Below, one piece after another: positions 17,653 to 26,818 of a stretch of 64,000 nt of DNA. The notes beneath the pieces were generated by a model. It was not told the DNA's origin. It did no database searches and saw only the letters and a program-made list of their open reading frames with translations. The stretch is from Siccirubricoccus sp. G192. GTDB taxonomy: Bacteria > Pseudomonadota > Alphaproteobacteria > Acetobacterales > Acetobacteraceae. A program made the translations under genes and the position numbers. How positions within the stretch are numbered: position 1 is the stretch's first letter; each line of letters starts with the position of its first letter. The DNA is taken from NCBI RefSeq assembly GCF_019084075.1, contig NZ_JAHREN010000001.1, positions 2,391,501-2,455,500 on the forward strand. Direction: 5' to 3'.

Positions 17653-18495
17653 TCAGGCGCGGTGGACCACCAAGGCCCGGAGTTCGATGCTCTCGCGCGG
17701 TAGGGCATCAGCGGGGGCGGTCGGGTCGATGAAGGCGCTGTGCGGCACGAAGCGGGCGCGCCCGTCGGTCGCGCTGTCGAAGCATTTCAGCAGCAGCATC
17801 TCATCCGGCGGCATCGCGGGAAGGAAGAACCAGCGGTGCGCCGGGTTGTAGCGCGCATAGTAGAGCTCACCGGCCCGGTCCGGGTAGACGAGGTCGGAGG
17901 GCACCAGGTCCTCGGGGGAAACGCTCCGGGCATCCGCCACCGCGAGCGGCGCGTCGAGGACCGGGCCGCGGATCGGCCGCCACAGGTTGATGATCTGCAC
18001 GCGGCCGCGCAGCAGGCGCTCGGCTTCGTCGGGCAGCAGGTCCCGCACGCGCTGTGGCCCGGAGCGCTCGGTCTGGTCGACATGGACGCGCGTCACGGGC
18101 TGGCGCTGCCCTCCGCGGCGGTCCTCCTGGCCAGGGACCCGGCGGCGCAGCGTATGGTCGAAAATATGGACGCGGTCGGCCCCGGTGACCTCCTGCAGCA
18201 GGCGCGCCGCCTCGGGGTAGGCCACCCGGCGGATGGCCGTCTCGTCCTCGTAGCCTGGCATCGAGGAGCGATGACGGACGACGCCGAAGCCATGCTCGTC
18301 CAGGGAGACCTCCTCGGCGAAGGGGCGGAGGTCGCGGATCGGTACCTCGCGCGGGTCGGGGATGGCGTTGCTGCGCGGCTCGCCCCCGGGCGGGTCGTAG
18401 GTATAGGTCCGAAGCCTTGCCCCGGCGGGCATGACATAATTCAGGACTGCCCGCAGGGCGTCCGTCCCTGCCAAGCCTGCCATTGCCGTGCTCAT
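17653..18495 (-). CDS. CmcJ/NvfI-family oxidoreductase (GA4-desaturase-like)
   Basis: Resembles the CmcJ/NvfI family, 2-oxoglutarate-oxygenase-like proteins known from cephamycin and fungal natural-product pathways and from many bacteria with unknown substrate. From the ATG at 18495 (good GGAGGAAG ribosome site) it has 280 aa. The family pattern is visible: NYVMPAGARLRTYTYDPPGG at the start, HIFDHTLRRR, RVHVDQT with the His-x-Asp pair, INLWRPIRGPVLDAPLAV, and RWFFLPAMPPDEMLLLKCFD followed by HSAFIDP. The longer frame back to 18786 overlaps the DUF1127 gene and is rejected. Probably in one unit with that gene and controlled by the divergent LysR protein. Confidence 0.8.
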   Translation of the reverse strand: MSTAMAGLAGTDALRAVLNYVMPAGARLRTYTYDPPGGEPRSNAIPDPREVPIRDLRPFAEEVSLDEHGFGVVRHRSSMPGYEDETAIRRVAYPEAARLLQEVTGADRVHIFDHTLRRRVPGQEDRRGGQRQPVTRVHVDQTERSGPQRVRDLLPDEAERLLRGRVQIINLWRPIRGPVLDAPLAVADARSVSPEDLVPSDLVYPDRAGELYYARYNPAHRWFFLPAMPPDEMLLLKCFDSATDGRARFVPHSAFIDPTAPADALPRESIELRALVVHRA

Positions 18496-18553
18496 GCATC
18501 TTCCTCCTCTCGATGGGGTTGGCGTAGGTACGAAGGCGGGCCGGTCGACGCCC

Positions 18554-18793
18554 CTAATCGCGCCAGGGCAGTTTTCGGTACTCGAAGGCGACGTCGTAGG
18601 CGGTAAGGCCGGCGTCGCGCCGCTCCCGCTCGCTGAGCCCGCGCATCTCGTCGCGCTCGCGCAGCCGGGCCAGCCAACGGCCCAGCGCCTTCTGCCAGGG
18701 TGCCTGAGCGCCGCTCGCCCGCGCCCGGGCGTCCGGCAGCCCGGCGATGGGAGGGAGGGCGGGGTCAGGCAGGATGGTGCGGACATGGGACAT
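18554..18793 (-). CDS. DUF1127 domain-containing small protein
   Basis: 79-residue protein ending in a DUF1127 (YjiS-like) domain: RWLARLRERDEMRGLSERER followed by RDAGLTAYDVAFEYRKLPWRD. Such short arginine-rich domains are frequent in alphaproteobacteria; some work suggests RNA-related regulatory roles, for example in phosphate or carbon control, but the role here is unknown. I start at 18793 because GAGGAGG sits 9 bases before it; an ATG eight codons earlier precedes this site. It lies 58 bases upstream of the CmcJ-like gene in the same direction and is divergent from the LysR gene. Confidence 0.82.
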   Translation of the reverse strand: MSHVRTILPDPALPPIAGLPDARARASGAQAPWQKALGRWLARLRERDEMRGLSERERRDAGLTAYDVAFEYRKLPWRD

Positions 18794-18883
18794 GGGTGGG
18801 TCCTCCTCGCCGATCATCTTGCCCTTGGGATCCCGGGTGATAATCGGCTATTGAGGACCCGGATTGCTGAACCGGAGTCCGGA

Positions 18884-19771
18884 ATGGGCCAGTCCGATGA
18901 GATGGCCGCCTTCCTCCGCATCATCGACCGCGGTGGCTTCGCCGCGGCGGCCCGCGGCTCGGCCCTCACGCCCTCCGCGCTCTCCAAGCTCGTGCGGCGG
19001 CTGGAGGAGCGGCTCGGTGTCCGGCTGCTGACCCGCACCACGCGCCGGATTGCCTTGACCGCGGAGGGCGAGGCCTATGCCGCGCGCGCCCGCGACATCC
19101 TGGCCATGATCGAGGCTGCAGAGGCTGAGGTGACGGCCGGCCGCGGTCGGCCGCGGGGCCATTTGCGCGTCAATACCGGCACCGCCTATGCGCGCCACCG
19201 GCTGATTCCCATCCTTCCGGCCTTCCTCGAGCGCTACCCCGACATCACGCTCGACCTCGCGTTGACCGACCGGCGCGTGGACCTGATGGAGGACGGCGCC
19301 GACGTGGTGCTGCGCACCGGACCGCTTGAGGACTCCTCCCTGGTCGCGCGCAAGATCGCCGATGGCCGCCGCGTGATCTGCGCCGCGCCCGCCTACCTGG
19401 CCCGTCGGGGCGCGCCAGGACGGCCGGAGGATCTGCTGCGGCACGATTGCGTCGTGCTGCATGGACTCGCCCGCCTCACCGCCTGGCCGTTCCGGGGCGC
19501 CGGCGGGATCGTGACCCTGCTTGTGCGCGGGCCCGTCACCACCGACAGTGCCGAGGCGCTGCGGGACCTGGCCTTGGCCGGGCTCGGCATCATCCGCGTG
19601 AGCGAGGTTCTGGTGCGTGGCGCCATCCGGGACGGCCGGCTGGTCCCGCTGCTGGAGGCGGAGCACGCCTCGGAGGAGGTGCCGGTCTGGGCGATCACCG
19701 CGCCGGGGCGGCACCGGATGCCGCGCATCCAGGCCTTCGTCGATTTCGTGGCGGCGCATGCGGGCGAATAG
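18884..19771 (+). CDS. LysR-family transcriptional regulator
   Basis: DNA-binding regulator, 295 aa. The N-terminal winged helix-turn-helix is at residues 1-60 (FAAAARGSALTPSALSKLVR, LEERLGVRLLTRTTRRIALT). The C-terminal effector-binding domain follows (ARHRLIPILPAFLERYPDIT), in the CrgA-like subgroup with DRRVDLMEDGADVVLRTGPL. The start at 18884 gives the normal N-terminus MGQSDEMAAFL; the longer frame lacks homology. It is divergent from the DUF1127/CmcJ-like pair with a 90-base gap, the arrangement expected if it controls them; the inducer is unknown. Confidence 0.93.
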   Translation: MGQSDEMAAFLRIIDRGGFAAAARGSALTPSALSKLVRRLEERLGVRLLTRTTRRIALTAEGEAYAARARDILAMIEAAEAEVTAGRGRPRGHLRVNTGTAYARHRLIPILPAFLERYPDITLDLALTDRRVDLMEDGADVVLRTGPLEDSSLVARKIADGRRVICAAPAYLARRGAPGRPEDLLRHDCVVLHGLARLTAWPFRGAGGIVTLLVRGPVTTDSAEALRDLALAGLGIIRVSEVLVRGAIRDGRLVPLLEAEHASEEVPVWAITAPGRHRMPRIQAFVDFVAAHAGE

Positions 19772-19830
19772 AGCGGATCGCCGCAGGGCGGAACCGCCCG
19801 GAGGCGTGAATCTGCTCACCAAACAACAGG

Positions 19831-19873
19831 CTACAGCGGCGTGCCGAACCATCAATTCGGCACGCCGCTGTAG
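19831..19873. terminator. Perfect 18-bp stem-loop after the LysR gene
   Basis: Arms CTACAGCGGCGTGCCGAA (19831-19848) and its exact reverse complement (19856-19873) enclose a 7-base loop, CCATCAA. It lies 60 bases after the LysR stop and 52 before the next small gene, both on the plus strand. A terminator or transcript-stabilising role is plausible, but there is no T tract, and the perfect pairing also fits a dispersed palindromic repeat. Genome-wide copy number would decide. Confidence 0.55.
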
Positions 19874-19924
19874 CCCGGTGGAGCCGAGGCTGGAAGCGCC
19901 CGGTCGCAACACCACATCTCCGGC

Positions 19925-20197
19925 ATGACCGAACGCCTGCAGGACCGCGCCGATCCCCCATCCGCCCCGCTGCTGCATGCCCTCTGGCTCGGTCTGCGCG
20001 GCGAATGGGCGTCTGCTCACGAGATCGTCCAGGCCAATGGTGGCGCCGATGCCGCCTGGGTCCATGCCTGGCTGCACCGCATCGAAGGCGATGGGCCGAA
20101 TGCCGCCTATTGGTATCGCCGCGCCGGGAAGGCGGTTGCCGAGGGCAGCACCGAGGCTGAAGGCGAGGCCATCGCGCGGGCCCTCTCCGCAGGCTGA
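19925..20197 (+). CDS. Conserved small hypothetical protein
   Basis: 90-residue protein of unknown function, rich in Ala, Trp and His with a helical repeat look (LHALWLGLRGEWASAHEIVQ, WVHAWLHRIEGDGPNAAYWY). The repeated helix-turn-helix spacing and the AYWYRRAGKA end resemble short TPR/Sel1-like solenoids found as stand-alone hypothetical proteins in alphaproteobacteria. No signal peptide or membrane span. The ATG at 19925 has no strong ribosome site. It stands alone between the LysR hairpin and a convergent hypothetical gene. Coding is supported by composition and a coherent protein; the function is not. Confidence 0.65.
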   Translation: MTERLQDRADPPSAPLLHALWLGLRGEWASAHEIVQANGGADAAWVHAWLHRIEGDGPNAAYWYRRAGKAVAEGSTEAEGEAIARALSAG

Positions 20198-20298
20198 ACG
20201 CGGCGGCGCTCGACGCAGGCCTGCCCACCAGGGGCATCACCCCGGTGGCACAGCCTGTCCGGGCCCCTGATGCCCGGGGCCCCGGCTTTTCCGGTGGC

Positions 20299-20910
20299 TT
20301 ATGCCCGGATCCAGGTCTCCGAAAATGCCAGCATCGCCGTGCTGATCCGATGGCCGGCAACCTCGCGCGGCACCGGTGCGCCAAGCAATGCGCGCCCGTT
20401 GACCTTCACCATGGCGTTGTCGCAGCCGACGAAGAGGCTCGGCATATGGTGATGGCCGGTCGCGGATTTGTCGGGCGGCAAGGCGAAGCAGAACGGCTCA
20501 CCGAGCCCCTGCCAGGTCAGCTCCACGGTAAGGTCGCCCGACCGCACCGTCTCGGTATAGGTGCTGCCGGGGTCGCCCGAGGTCGTGACGCCGTCCAGCT
20601 TCCGGTAGGTCAGGCCTTGCAGTCCCGGCAGCCCGCGGAAGGCGCCGAAATTGGAAACGAAGTTTCCGACAAGGTAGCGAGCCAGCGCCTCGTTGTCATG
20701 CAGGCAGAGATTCGCCTGCTCCGGTGCCGGATTCGCCTCCTGCGGCGACCTTAGCAGCACGAGGACATGTCCCCGCCCATGCGGCGACAGCACGACCCGA
20801 AAGAAGCTTGCAAGCGTCGTAAAGGGCCCGTCCGCCTGCTGCTTGAGCGAGATTCCGGGGTTTTCCCCCGACCACTCCACCCGTCCAGGAAACACCATCG
20901 TGTCGGCCAT
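20299..20910 (-). CDS. Hypothetical protein downstream of the fused carboxylase
   Basis: 203-residue protein with no family I can name. It starts MADTMVFPGRVEWSGENPGI from the ATG at 20910, preceded by GGAGG at 5-base spacing; the frame upstream to 20979 is not convincing. Alternating hydrophobic residues suggest a mostly beta structure (FFRVVLSPHGRGHVLVLLRS; TYTETVRSGDLTVELTWQGL). No signal peptide or membrane helix, so probably cytoplasmic. It follows the fused acyl-CoA carboxylase by 96 bases on the same strand, so it may belong to the same acyl-CoA pathway, for instance as a binding or hydrolytic accessory; that is inference. Confidence 0.7.
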   Translation of the reverse strand: MADTMVFPGRVEWSGENPGISLKQQADGPFTTLASFFRVVLSPHGRGHVLVLLRSPQEANPAPEQANLCLHDNEALARYLVGNFVSNFGAFRGLPGLQGLTYRKLDGVTTSGDPGSTYTETVRSGDLTVELTWQGLGEPFCFALPPDKSATGHHHMPSLFVGCDNAMVKVNGRALLGAPVPREVAGHRISTAMLAFSETWIRA

Positions 20911-21006
20911 AGCGTCCTCCCCGCCCTGTGGCGCCGTAGCGCACGGAACCCTGCGCCATTGCATCACCCTGTTCAACATCCGGAATGCCGCGCCGACGCA
21001 CCCCGC

Positions 21007-24000
21007 CTACCAGGAATCCACGTTCGGTCGCTTCTTGCCGCTGCGCGGCGCCGCCTGGGGCGCCGAGCGCAGGCCACGCATGATCCAGCGCCGCGTCTCC
21101 GCCGGGTCGATCACGTCATCGAGGCTGAGGAAGCGGGCGATGTTCAGTGCCTTTCCGCGCTCGTAGAGGTCGGCCACCAAGGCCTGGTAACGGGCCTCGC
21201 GCTCCGCGGGGTCGGAAATGGCGGCGAGCTCATTCCGGTAGGCGAGCTGCACCGCGCCCTCCAGGCCCATCGCGCCGATCTCGCCGGTCGGCCAGGACAC
21301 GGTGAAGATGTTGTTGCCATGGAAGCCGCCGCCGCCCATGGCCTGGCCGCCGAGCCCATAGGCCTTGCGCAGCACCACGGTGAAGTAGGGAATATCGATG
21401 CTGGCACCGGTGACGAACATCCGGCAGACATGCCGTACCGCCGCCCGCTTCTCCGCCTGCGGCCCCACCATGAAGCCGGGCGTATCGCACAGGGACAGGA
21501 CCGGCAGGTCGAAGGCATCGCAGAGCTCGACGAAGCGGGAGGCCTTGTCCGCCTCATCCGAGTCGATCGCGCCGCCCTCGTGCATCGGGTTGTTGGCGAT
21601 GACGCCGAGCGGCCGTCCCTCGATGCGGATGAGCGCGGTGACCATGCCGCGGCCGAAGTCCCGCCGCAGTTCCAGTACCGAGTCGATATCGGAGAGTGCC
21701 TGGATGACGTCCCGGACCTCGTAGGCGCGCGTCCGCCGCTCCGGCACCACATGCCGCAGGGCACGCTGATCGGCGCATTCCCAGCTGGCGAGCGGCCCCT
21801 GGAAATAGGCGAGGTACTTCTTCGCCACGGCAACCGCCTCAGCCTCGTCCTGCACGAGGATGTCGATGACGCCATTCGGCGCCTGGACGGAGACCGGGCC
21901 GACCTCCTCCGCGGCATGGCGGCCGAGGCCACCGCCCTCGATCATGGCTGGGCCGCCCATGCCGATGGTCGCATTCGCCGTGGCGATGACCACGTCGCAG
22001 CAGCCCAGCAGCGCCGCGTTGCCGGCGAAGCAGCGGCCCGAGACGATGCCGACCAGCGGCACCAACCCGCTGAGCCGCGCGAAGTGCCAGAAGCTCATAT
22101 TGGCGAGGTTCACCGGCGCCGGATTGTCCACTTCCCCTGGCCGGCCGCCGCCGCCCTCGGCAAAGACCACGAGCGGCAGGCGCATGCGCTCCGCCAGTTG
22201 GAGCATGCGGTCCTTCTTCTTGTGGCCGTGGAAGCCCTGGGTCCCGGCAAAGACCGTATAGTCGTAGGCGAGCACCATGCAGCGGCTCTTCTGGTCGTCG
22301 AACAGCGCGCCGTTGACGCTGCCGAGGCCGGCGACAAGGCCGTCGGCCGGACTCATCTCGACCAGTTCCTGCAAGCTGCGCCGGGCACGCTGCGCTGCCA
22401 GCGTCAGCGCGCCATATTCCACGAAGCTGCCGGGGTCGCAGAGGTCCTCGACATTCTCCCGCGCGGTGCGTTGCCCGGTCCTGCGGCGGCGCGCCACGGC
22501 CTCCGGCCGCGCGGCGTCAAGCGTCGGCGCATGCGCGGCGAAGACGGCGGCGAGGTCCGGGCGGATGAAGTCGAGGTCGATGCTCTCCTCGGTCGCGCGG
22601 GTCTCCGTATCCTGCAGGATCGGCTCGATCAGCAGCAGCGGCTGGCCAGGGTCCACCGCATCCCCCGGCGCGACGAGGTGCCGGGTCACCCGTCCGGCAG
22701 TTCCGGCCGGCAGGGTATGCTCCATCTTCATTGCCTCGAGCACCGCGACGGTGCTGCCGGCCTGCACGAGGTCGCCCTCGGCCGCATACATGCTGAGGAC
22801 CCGCGCACGCATCGGCGCCGTCACGACTGCCGCGCCCATGGGCACCGCGACCGCGGCTGCCCCCGAGGCAGCCGCGGGCATGGCGGGGGCCGCTTCCGGG
22901 TGGCGCCTGCGGTGACTGTTCCCCTCAGCGGGAGGGGACAGAAGCGCGGCGATGTTCTCCTCGACGAACCGGGTGTGCACCCGGCCGGCGATGAAATCCG
23001 GGTGCCGCAGCAGCGCCTGCAGGAGGCCGATATTGGTGCGCACGCCCTCTATCCGGGAATTCGCAGAGCGCCTGGTAGGCCTTGGCAACCGCGTCGGTGA
23101 AGCGCGGGGAGCGCGAATGGGCGATCACCTTGGCGAGCAGCGAGTCGAAATGGTCGCTGGTCACGTAGCCCTGGTAGCCGAAGCTGTCCACGCGCACGCC
23201 AGGGCCGGATGGTGGCTCGAAATGCACCAGCGTGCCGCCGGTGCCATAGGCATTGCCCGCAGCGTCCAGTGTCTCCATGTTCACCCGGAGCTGAATGGCG
23301 AAGCCGCTCGGCGTGGGCGGCGGGCGGTCCGCATCGAGGCCGAGTTCGGCCAGTGTCCGCCCCGTGGCCAGCGCGATCTGCGTCTTCACCAGGTCCACGC
23401 CGGTGACCTCCTCGGTCACGGTGTGCTCCACCTGAAGGCGAGGATTGGCCTCCATGAAATAGAATCCCGGCGTTTCGCCGGCGGCCTCCTCGACGAGGAA
23501 TTCGAAGGTGCCGAGGCTGTTGTACCGGATGGCGCGGGCCATGCGCAGCGCTGCCTGCGTCACGCCCTCGCGCTTAATGGCGGAGAGGAAGGGGCTCGGG
23601 GCGAATTCCACCAGCTTCTGGTGGCGGCGCTGGATGCTGCACTCACGTTCGCCGAGATGCGTGACCGCAGCATCCGCGTCGCCCAGGATCTGCACCTCGA
23701 TGTGCCGGGCGCGGCGGATCAGCCGCTCGACATAGACATCGCCCCGGCCGAAGGCGGCCTCTGCTTCGGAGCGGCAGCGCGCATGGGCCTCCGCCAGGGA
23801 TCGAGGATCGGAGACGGCCCGCATGCCGCGGCCGCCGCCGCCGGCCACGGCCTTGACCATCACAGCGCCGCCGGGGCCGAGCGACGCGAGGAATTCCCGT
23901 GCTTCCTCAAGGCTGGTCGGACCTCGCGTGCCGGGAAGCAGCGGCACGCCCAGCCGTTCGGCCAGGCTGCGCGATTCCACCTTGTCGCCAAAGAGCTCCA

Positions 24001-24325
24001 GGAGTTCCGGCCGCGGTCCGACAAAGACGATGCCGGCATCCGCGCAGGCGCCGGCGAAACCTGCATTCTCGCTGAGGAAGCCGTAGCCCGGATGGACCGC
24101 GTCGCAGTTCTCCTCCCGCGCCACGGCCACGATCCCGGGAATGTCGAGATAGGCGGCGGCCCCCTTGCCCGGCAGAGACCGCGCGGTGTCGGCCCGAAGC
24201 AAGTGGAGGGAGTGGGCATCCTCCGGGGCGAAGATCGCGACGGTCTCGATACCCATCTCGGCGGCCGCGCGAGCGACACGGATGGCAATCTCGCCACGAT
24301 TGGCGATCAGCAGTCTGCGGAACAT
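21007..24325 (-). CDS. Single-chain biotin-dependent acyl-CoA carboxylase (frameshifted)
   Basis: One polypeptide of about 1,106 residues carrying all parts of a biotin carboxylase. The biotin carboxylase domain (MFRRLLIANRGEIAIRVARA; GGGGRGMR; MEANPRLQVEHTVTEEVTGV) is followed by a linker, a biotinyl domain with EAMKMEH, and a carboxyltransferase (FAEGGGGRPGEVDNPAPVNL; LCDTPGFMVGPQAEKRAAVR; GGFHGNNIFTVSWPTGEIGA). This order matches the long-chain acyl-CoA carboxylase type; the substrate is unknown. The frame breaks after ALCEF: one extra base at 23055-23057 separates it from RIEGVRTNIGLLQ, so two open frames (to 22925, and 23088-21007) appear. Unlike other breaks here it is not in a long homopolymer. 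It lies 42 bases after a Bug receptor gene. Confidence 0.87.
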
Positions 24326-24367
24326 GCTTGTCCTGTCGTTGGGCGCGGCATCGCCGCCACAGTCGCG

Positions 24368-25372
24368 CTACTGCATCTCGATCCCGGCGGTGCGGATGAT
24401 CTCGGCGTTCTTCTCGATGTCCTGGGCGATGCGCTCGCGGAAGCGGGCCGGATCGAGCACGCTGATCTCGCCCTGCGGGATCAGGAGTTGCCGCGTCGCC
24501 GGCATCTGGGACGCCTCCAGCACCGCCTTGTACAGGCGGTCGATGATCGGCGCTGGAGTATTCGCCGGCGCGACAAGTCCGTTCCAGTAGGTTGTGACGA
24601 AGGCCGGGTAGCCGGATTCGGCAATTGTCGGCACCTCCGGCAGGTCCCGCCAGCGCTCGGGGCCGGAGCAGGCGAGCGGCTTCAGCACGCCGGAACGGAA
24701 AATGGGCGTGGCGGAGGGCGTGTCGAAGACGACATCCACATCACCGGCCACCAGCGCGTTCTGCGCAAGCGCAGCGCCGCGATAGGGCACGTGCAGCAGC
24801 TTGATACCGGCGATCTTGCTCATGAGCTCGAAGGACAGATGCGCGAGGTTGCCATTGCCCGGCGAACCGTAGGTGATCCCGCCCGGCTGCTGCTTCGCCA
24901 GCGCGATGAAATCCTGGAAGGTCTGGACCGGGCTGGTCCGCGGGTTCTTGGGGTTGATCGCCAGCAGGAAGGGGCTGGCGGTGATGCTGGCGACCGGCAG
25001 CAGGTCGCGCAACGGGTGGTAGCGCGCGTCGCGATAGAGCAGATGGTTCACCGTCATGGTGCTGGCATTGCTCATGAGCAGCGTGTAGCCGTCCGGCGGG
25101 GCCGCGGCGACGGCGGCGGCCCCCACGGAACCATTCGCGCCCGTCCGGTTCTCCACCACGACGGGCTGGCCGAGGCGCACACGCAGATCCTCCGCAAGGA
25201 TCCGCCCCACCAGGTCGGTCGAATTGCCCGCCGGGAAGCCAACGATGAAGCGGATGGGACGGCTGGGATAGGTGTCAGCGGCGGCATGGCGGCCGACCAC
25301 GGCCAGCATGCCGATAGCGGGAAACAGAGCGCGCCGGCCTAGGCGGCTTCCGATCCGGACTGGCTCCGGCAT
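24368..25372 (-). CDS. Bug/TctC-family tripartite tricarboxylate receptor
   Basis: Periplasmic solute-binding protein of the Bug (TctC) family, which binds carboxylates, amino acids or nicotinate-like molecules. 334 aa with an N-terminal signal (RRALFPAIGMLAVVGRHAAA) and the family motifs PIRFIVGFPAGNSTDLVGRI, VVENRTGANGSVGAAAVAAA and LLHVPYRGAALAQNALVAGD. The ATG at 25372 is used because it puts the signal peptide first; the open frame reaches 25651. No TctA/TctB permease genes are present. It is transcribed with the fused carboxylase and divergent from the CoA-transferase gene, so it may sense or import the acid these enzymes metabolise. Confidence 0.92.
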   Translation of the reverse strand: MPEPVRIGSRLGRRALFPAIGMLAVVGRHAAADTYPSRPIRFIVGFPAGNSTDLVGRILAEDLRVRLGQPVVVENRTGANGSVGAAAVAAAPPDGYTLLMSNASTMTVNHLLYRDARYHPLRDLLPVASITASPFLLAINPKNPRTSPVQTFQDFIALAKQQPGGITYGSPGNGNLAHLSFELMSKIAGIKLLHVPYRGAALAQNALVAGDVDVVFDTPSATPIFRSGVLKPLACSGPERWRDLPEVPTIAESGYPAFVTTYWNGLVAPANTPAPIIDRLYKAVLEASQMPATRQLLIPQGEISVLDPARFRERIAQDIEKNAEIIRTAGIEMQ

Positions 25373-25580
25373 GGGCCGTCTCCTCCCTGTTGCTGCCGCT
25401 TCTCCGTGTTGCGCGGAGGCGGCATTGCTGGACGTTCCAGGGAGATCAAACCAGCTTCGCGCGGGCACGTCCAGTTGCCGCCGGACCCTCTGCACATGGC
25501 GCGGTTTGCCAACCGGGCAGACGGCTTCTACCCTCGGCTCCGCCGGGCCGATCGCGGCCCGATTGCACGAGGGTGCGCGC

Positions 25581-26789
25581 ATGCCGGAAGGTGCTCTCGA
25601 TGGCATCCTCGTGGTTGACTTCACCCGTGTGATCGCCGGGCCGCTCTGCACTCAGATATTGGGCGATCTCGGTGCGGAGGTGGTGAAGATCGAGCATCCC
25701 CACGGCGGGGACGACACGCGGGCCTTCGCGCCGGTCGCCGATGGAGAGTCGGCTTTCTTCCTCGCCTACAACCGCAACAAGCAGAGCGTGGCGCTCGACC
25801 TCTCCGTGCCGGCGGGGGCAGAGATCGCGCGCGCGCTGATGGGCCGTGCCGATGTGGTGGTCGAGAATTTTTCGACCGGCGTGATGGAACGGCTCGGGCT
25901 CGACCTGCAGGCCGCGCGCCGCGCCTCTCCGCGGCTGATCACCTGCTCGATCTCGGGCTATGGTCGCACCGGGCCGGTGGCCGACCGGCCCGGCTACGAT
26001 CCGGTCGTGCAGGCCGAGAGCGGCATCATGTCGGTGAACGGCTTCCCGGACCGGGAGCCGATCCGCTCCGGCCTGCCGATGGTGGACATCATGACCGGCC
26101 TGACCGCCGGCAACGCCATCCTGGCTGCGCTGATGGCACGGGAGCGCAGCGGCAAGGGGCAGCATGTCGAGGTGGCGCTGTTCGACACCGGTGTCGCCAT
26201 GACGACGCACTTGGCCATGGGCTATCTTGTCGCCGGCGTCGAGCCGCAGCGCGTTGGCAATGCGGGCATCGCGACCGAGCCGGTCGGCGTCTTCCACGCG
26301 GCGGACGGCGCCTTCCAGATGACCATTTCGGGCGAGCGCGCATGGCGGAAGCTGGCCTGCGACGCGCTGGGGCGCCCCGAACTCCTGGACGCCCCCGACT
26401 TCGCCACCAATCTTGCCCGCCTGGCAAACCGGGAGGCGCTGCACGCGAGGCTCAATGCCATCTTCGGCACCGAATCACGGCAGGCATGGATGGCCCGGCT
26501 GCGCGCGGCGGCCGTTCCGGCAGGACTGGTGCGCAGCATTGGCGAGGCGATGGCATCGGAGGAGGTGAAGGGGCGGCAATTGGTCGGCACGGCCCCCCAT
26601 GCACGGCTCGGCACCGTTGCCAACCTGCGGAGCCCGATGCACCTCTCCGGGACGCCCGTGGGCGAGCCGGCAGGCGCGCCGACGCTCGGCGAGCATACGG
26701 CGGCGGTGCTCGAAACCGTGCTCGGGTTGTCATCCGCGGAGATCGCGGCCCTCGCTGCTGCTGGCGCAGTCCGAGGATCAGCCGCCTGA
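25581..26789 (+). CDS. Family III CoA-transferase (CaiB/BaiF/Frc type)
   Basis: Transfers coenzyme A between carboxylic acids, activating a substrate acid; cytoplasmic. 402 aa from the ATG at 25581. The family start LDGILVVDFTRVIAGPLCTQ, the CoA-binding GDLGAEVVKIEHPHGGDDTR and the ISGYGRTGP motif are visible. The catalytic aspartate is Asp169 (GLPMVDIMTG), the same position as in formyl-CoA transferase. It is divergent from the Bug receptor and followed after 29 bases by a crotonase gene. Together with the fused carboxylase this suggests a degradation route that activates, carboxylates and hydrates or cleaves an acid; the substrate cannot be told from sequence. Confidence 0.92.
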   Translation: MPEGALDGILVVDFTRVIAGPLCTQILGDLGAEVVKIEHPHGGDDTRAFAPVADGESAFFLAYNRNKQSVALDLSVPAGAEIARALMGRADVVVENFSTGVMERLGLDLQAARRASPRLITCSISGYGRTGPVADRPGYDPVVQAESGIMSVNGFPDREPIRSGLPMVDIMTGLTAGNAILAALMARERSGKGQHVEVALFDTGVAMTTHLAMGYLVAGVEPQRVGNAGIATEPVGVFHAADGAFQMTISGERAWRKLACDALGRPELLDAPDFATNLARLANREALHARLNAIFGTESRQAWMARLRAAAVPAGLVRSIGEAMASEEVKGRQLVGTAPHARLGTVANLRSPMHLSGTPVGEPAGAPTLGEHTAAVLETVLGLSSAEIAALAAAGAVRGSAA

Positions 26790-26818
26790 CAGGAACGATC
26801 GACGAGGAGGGCGCCCCG

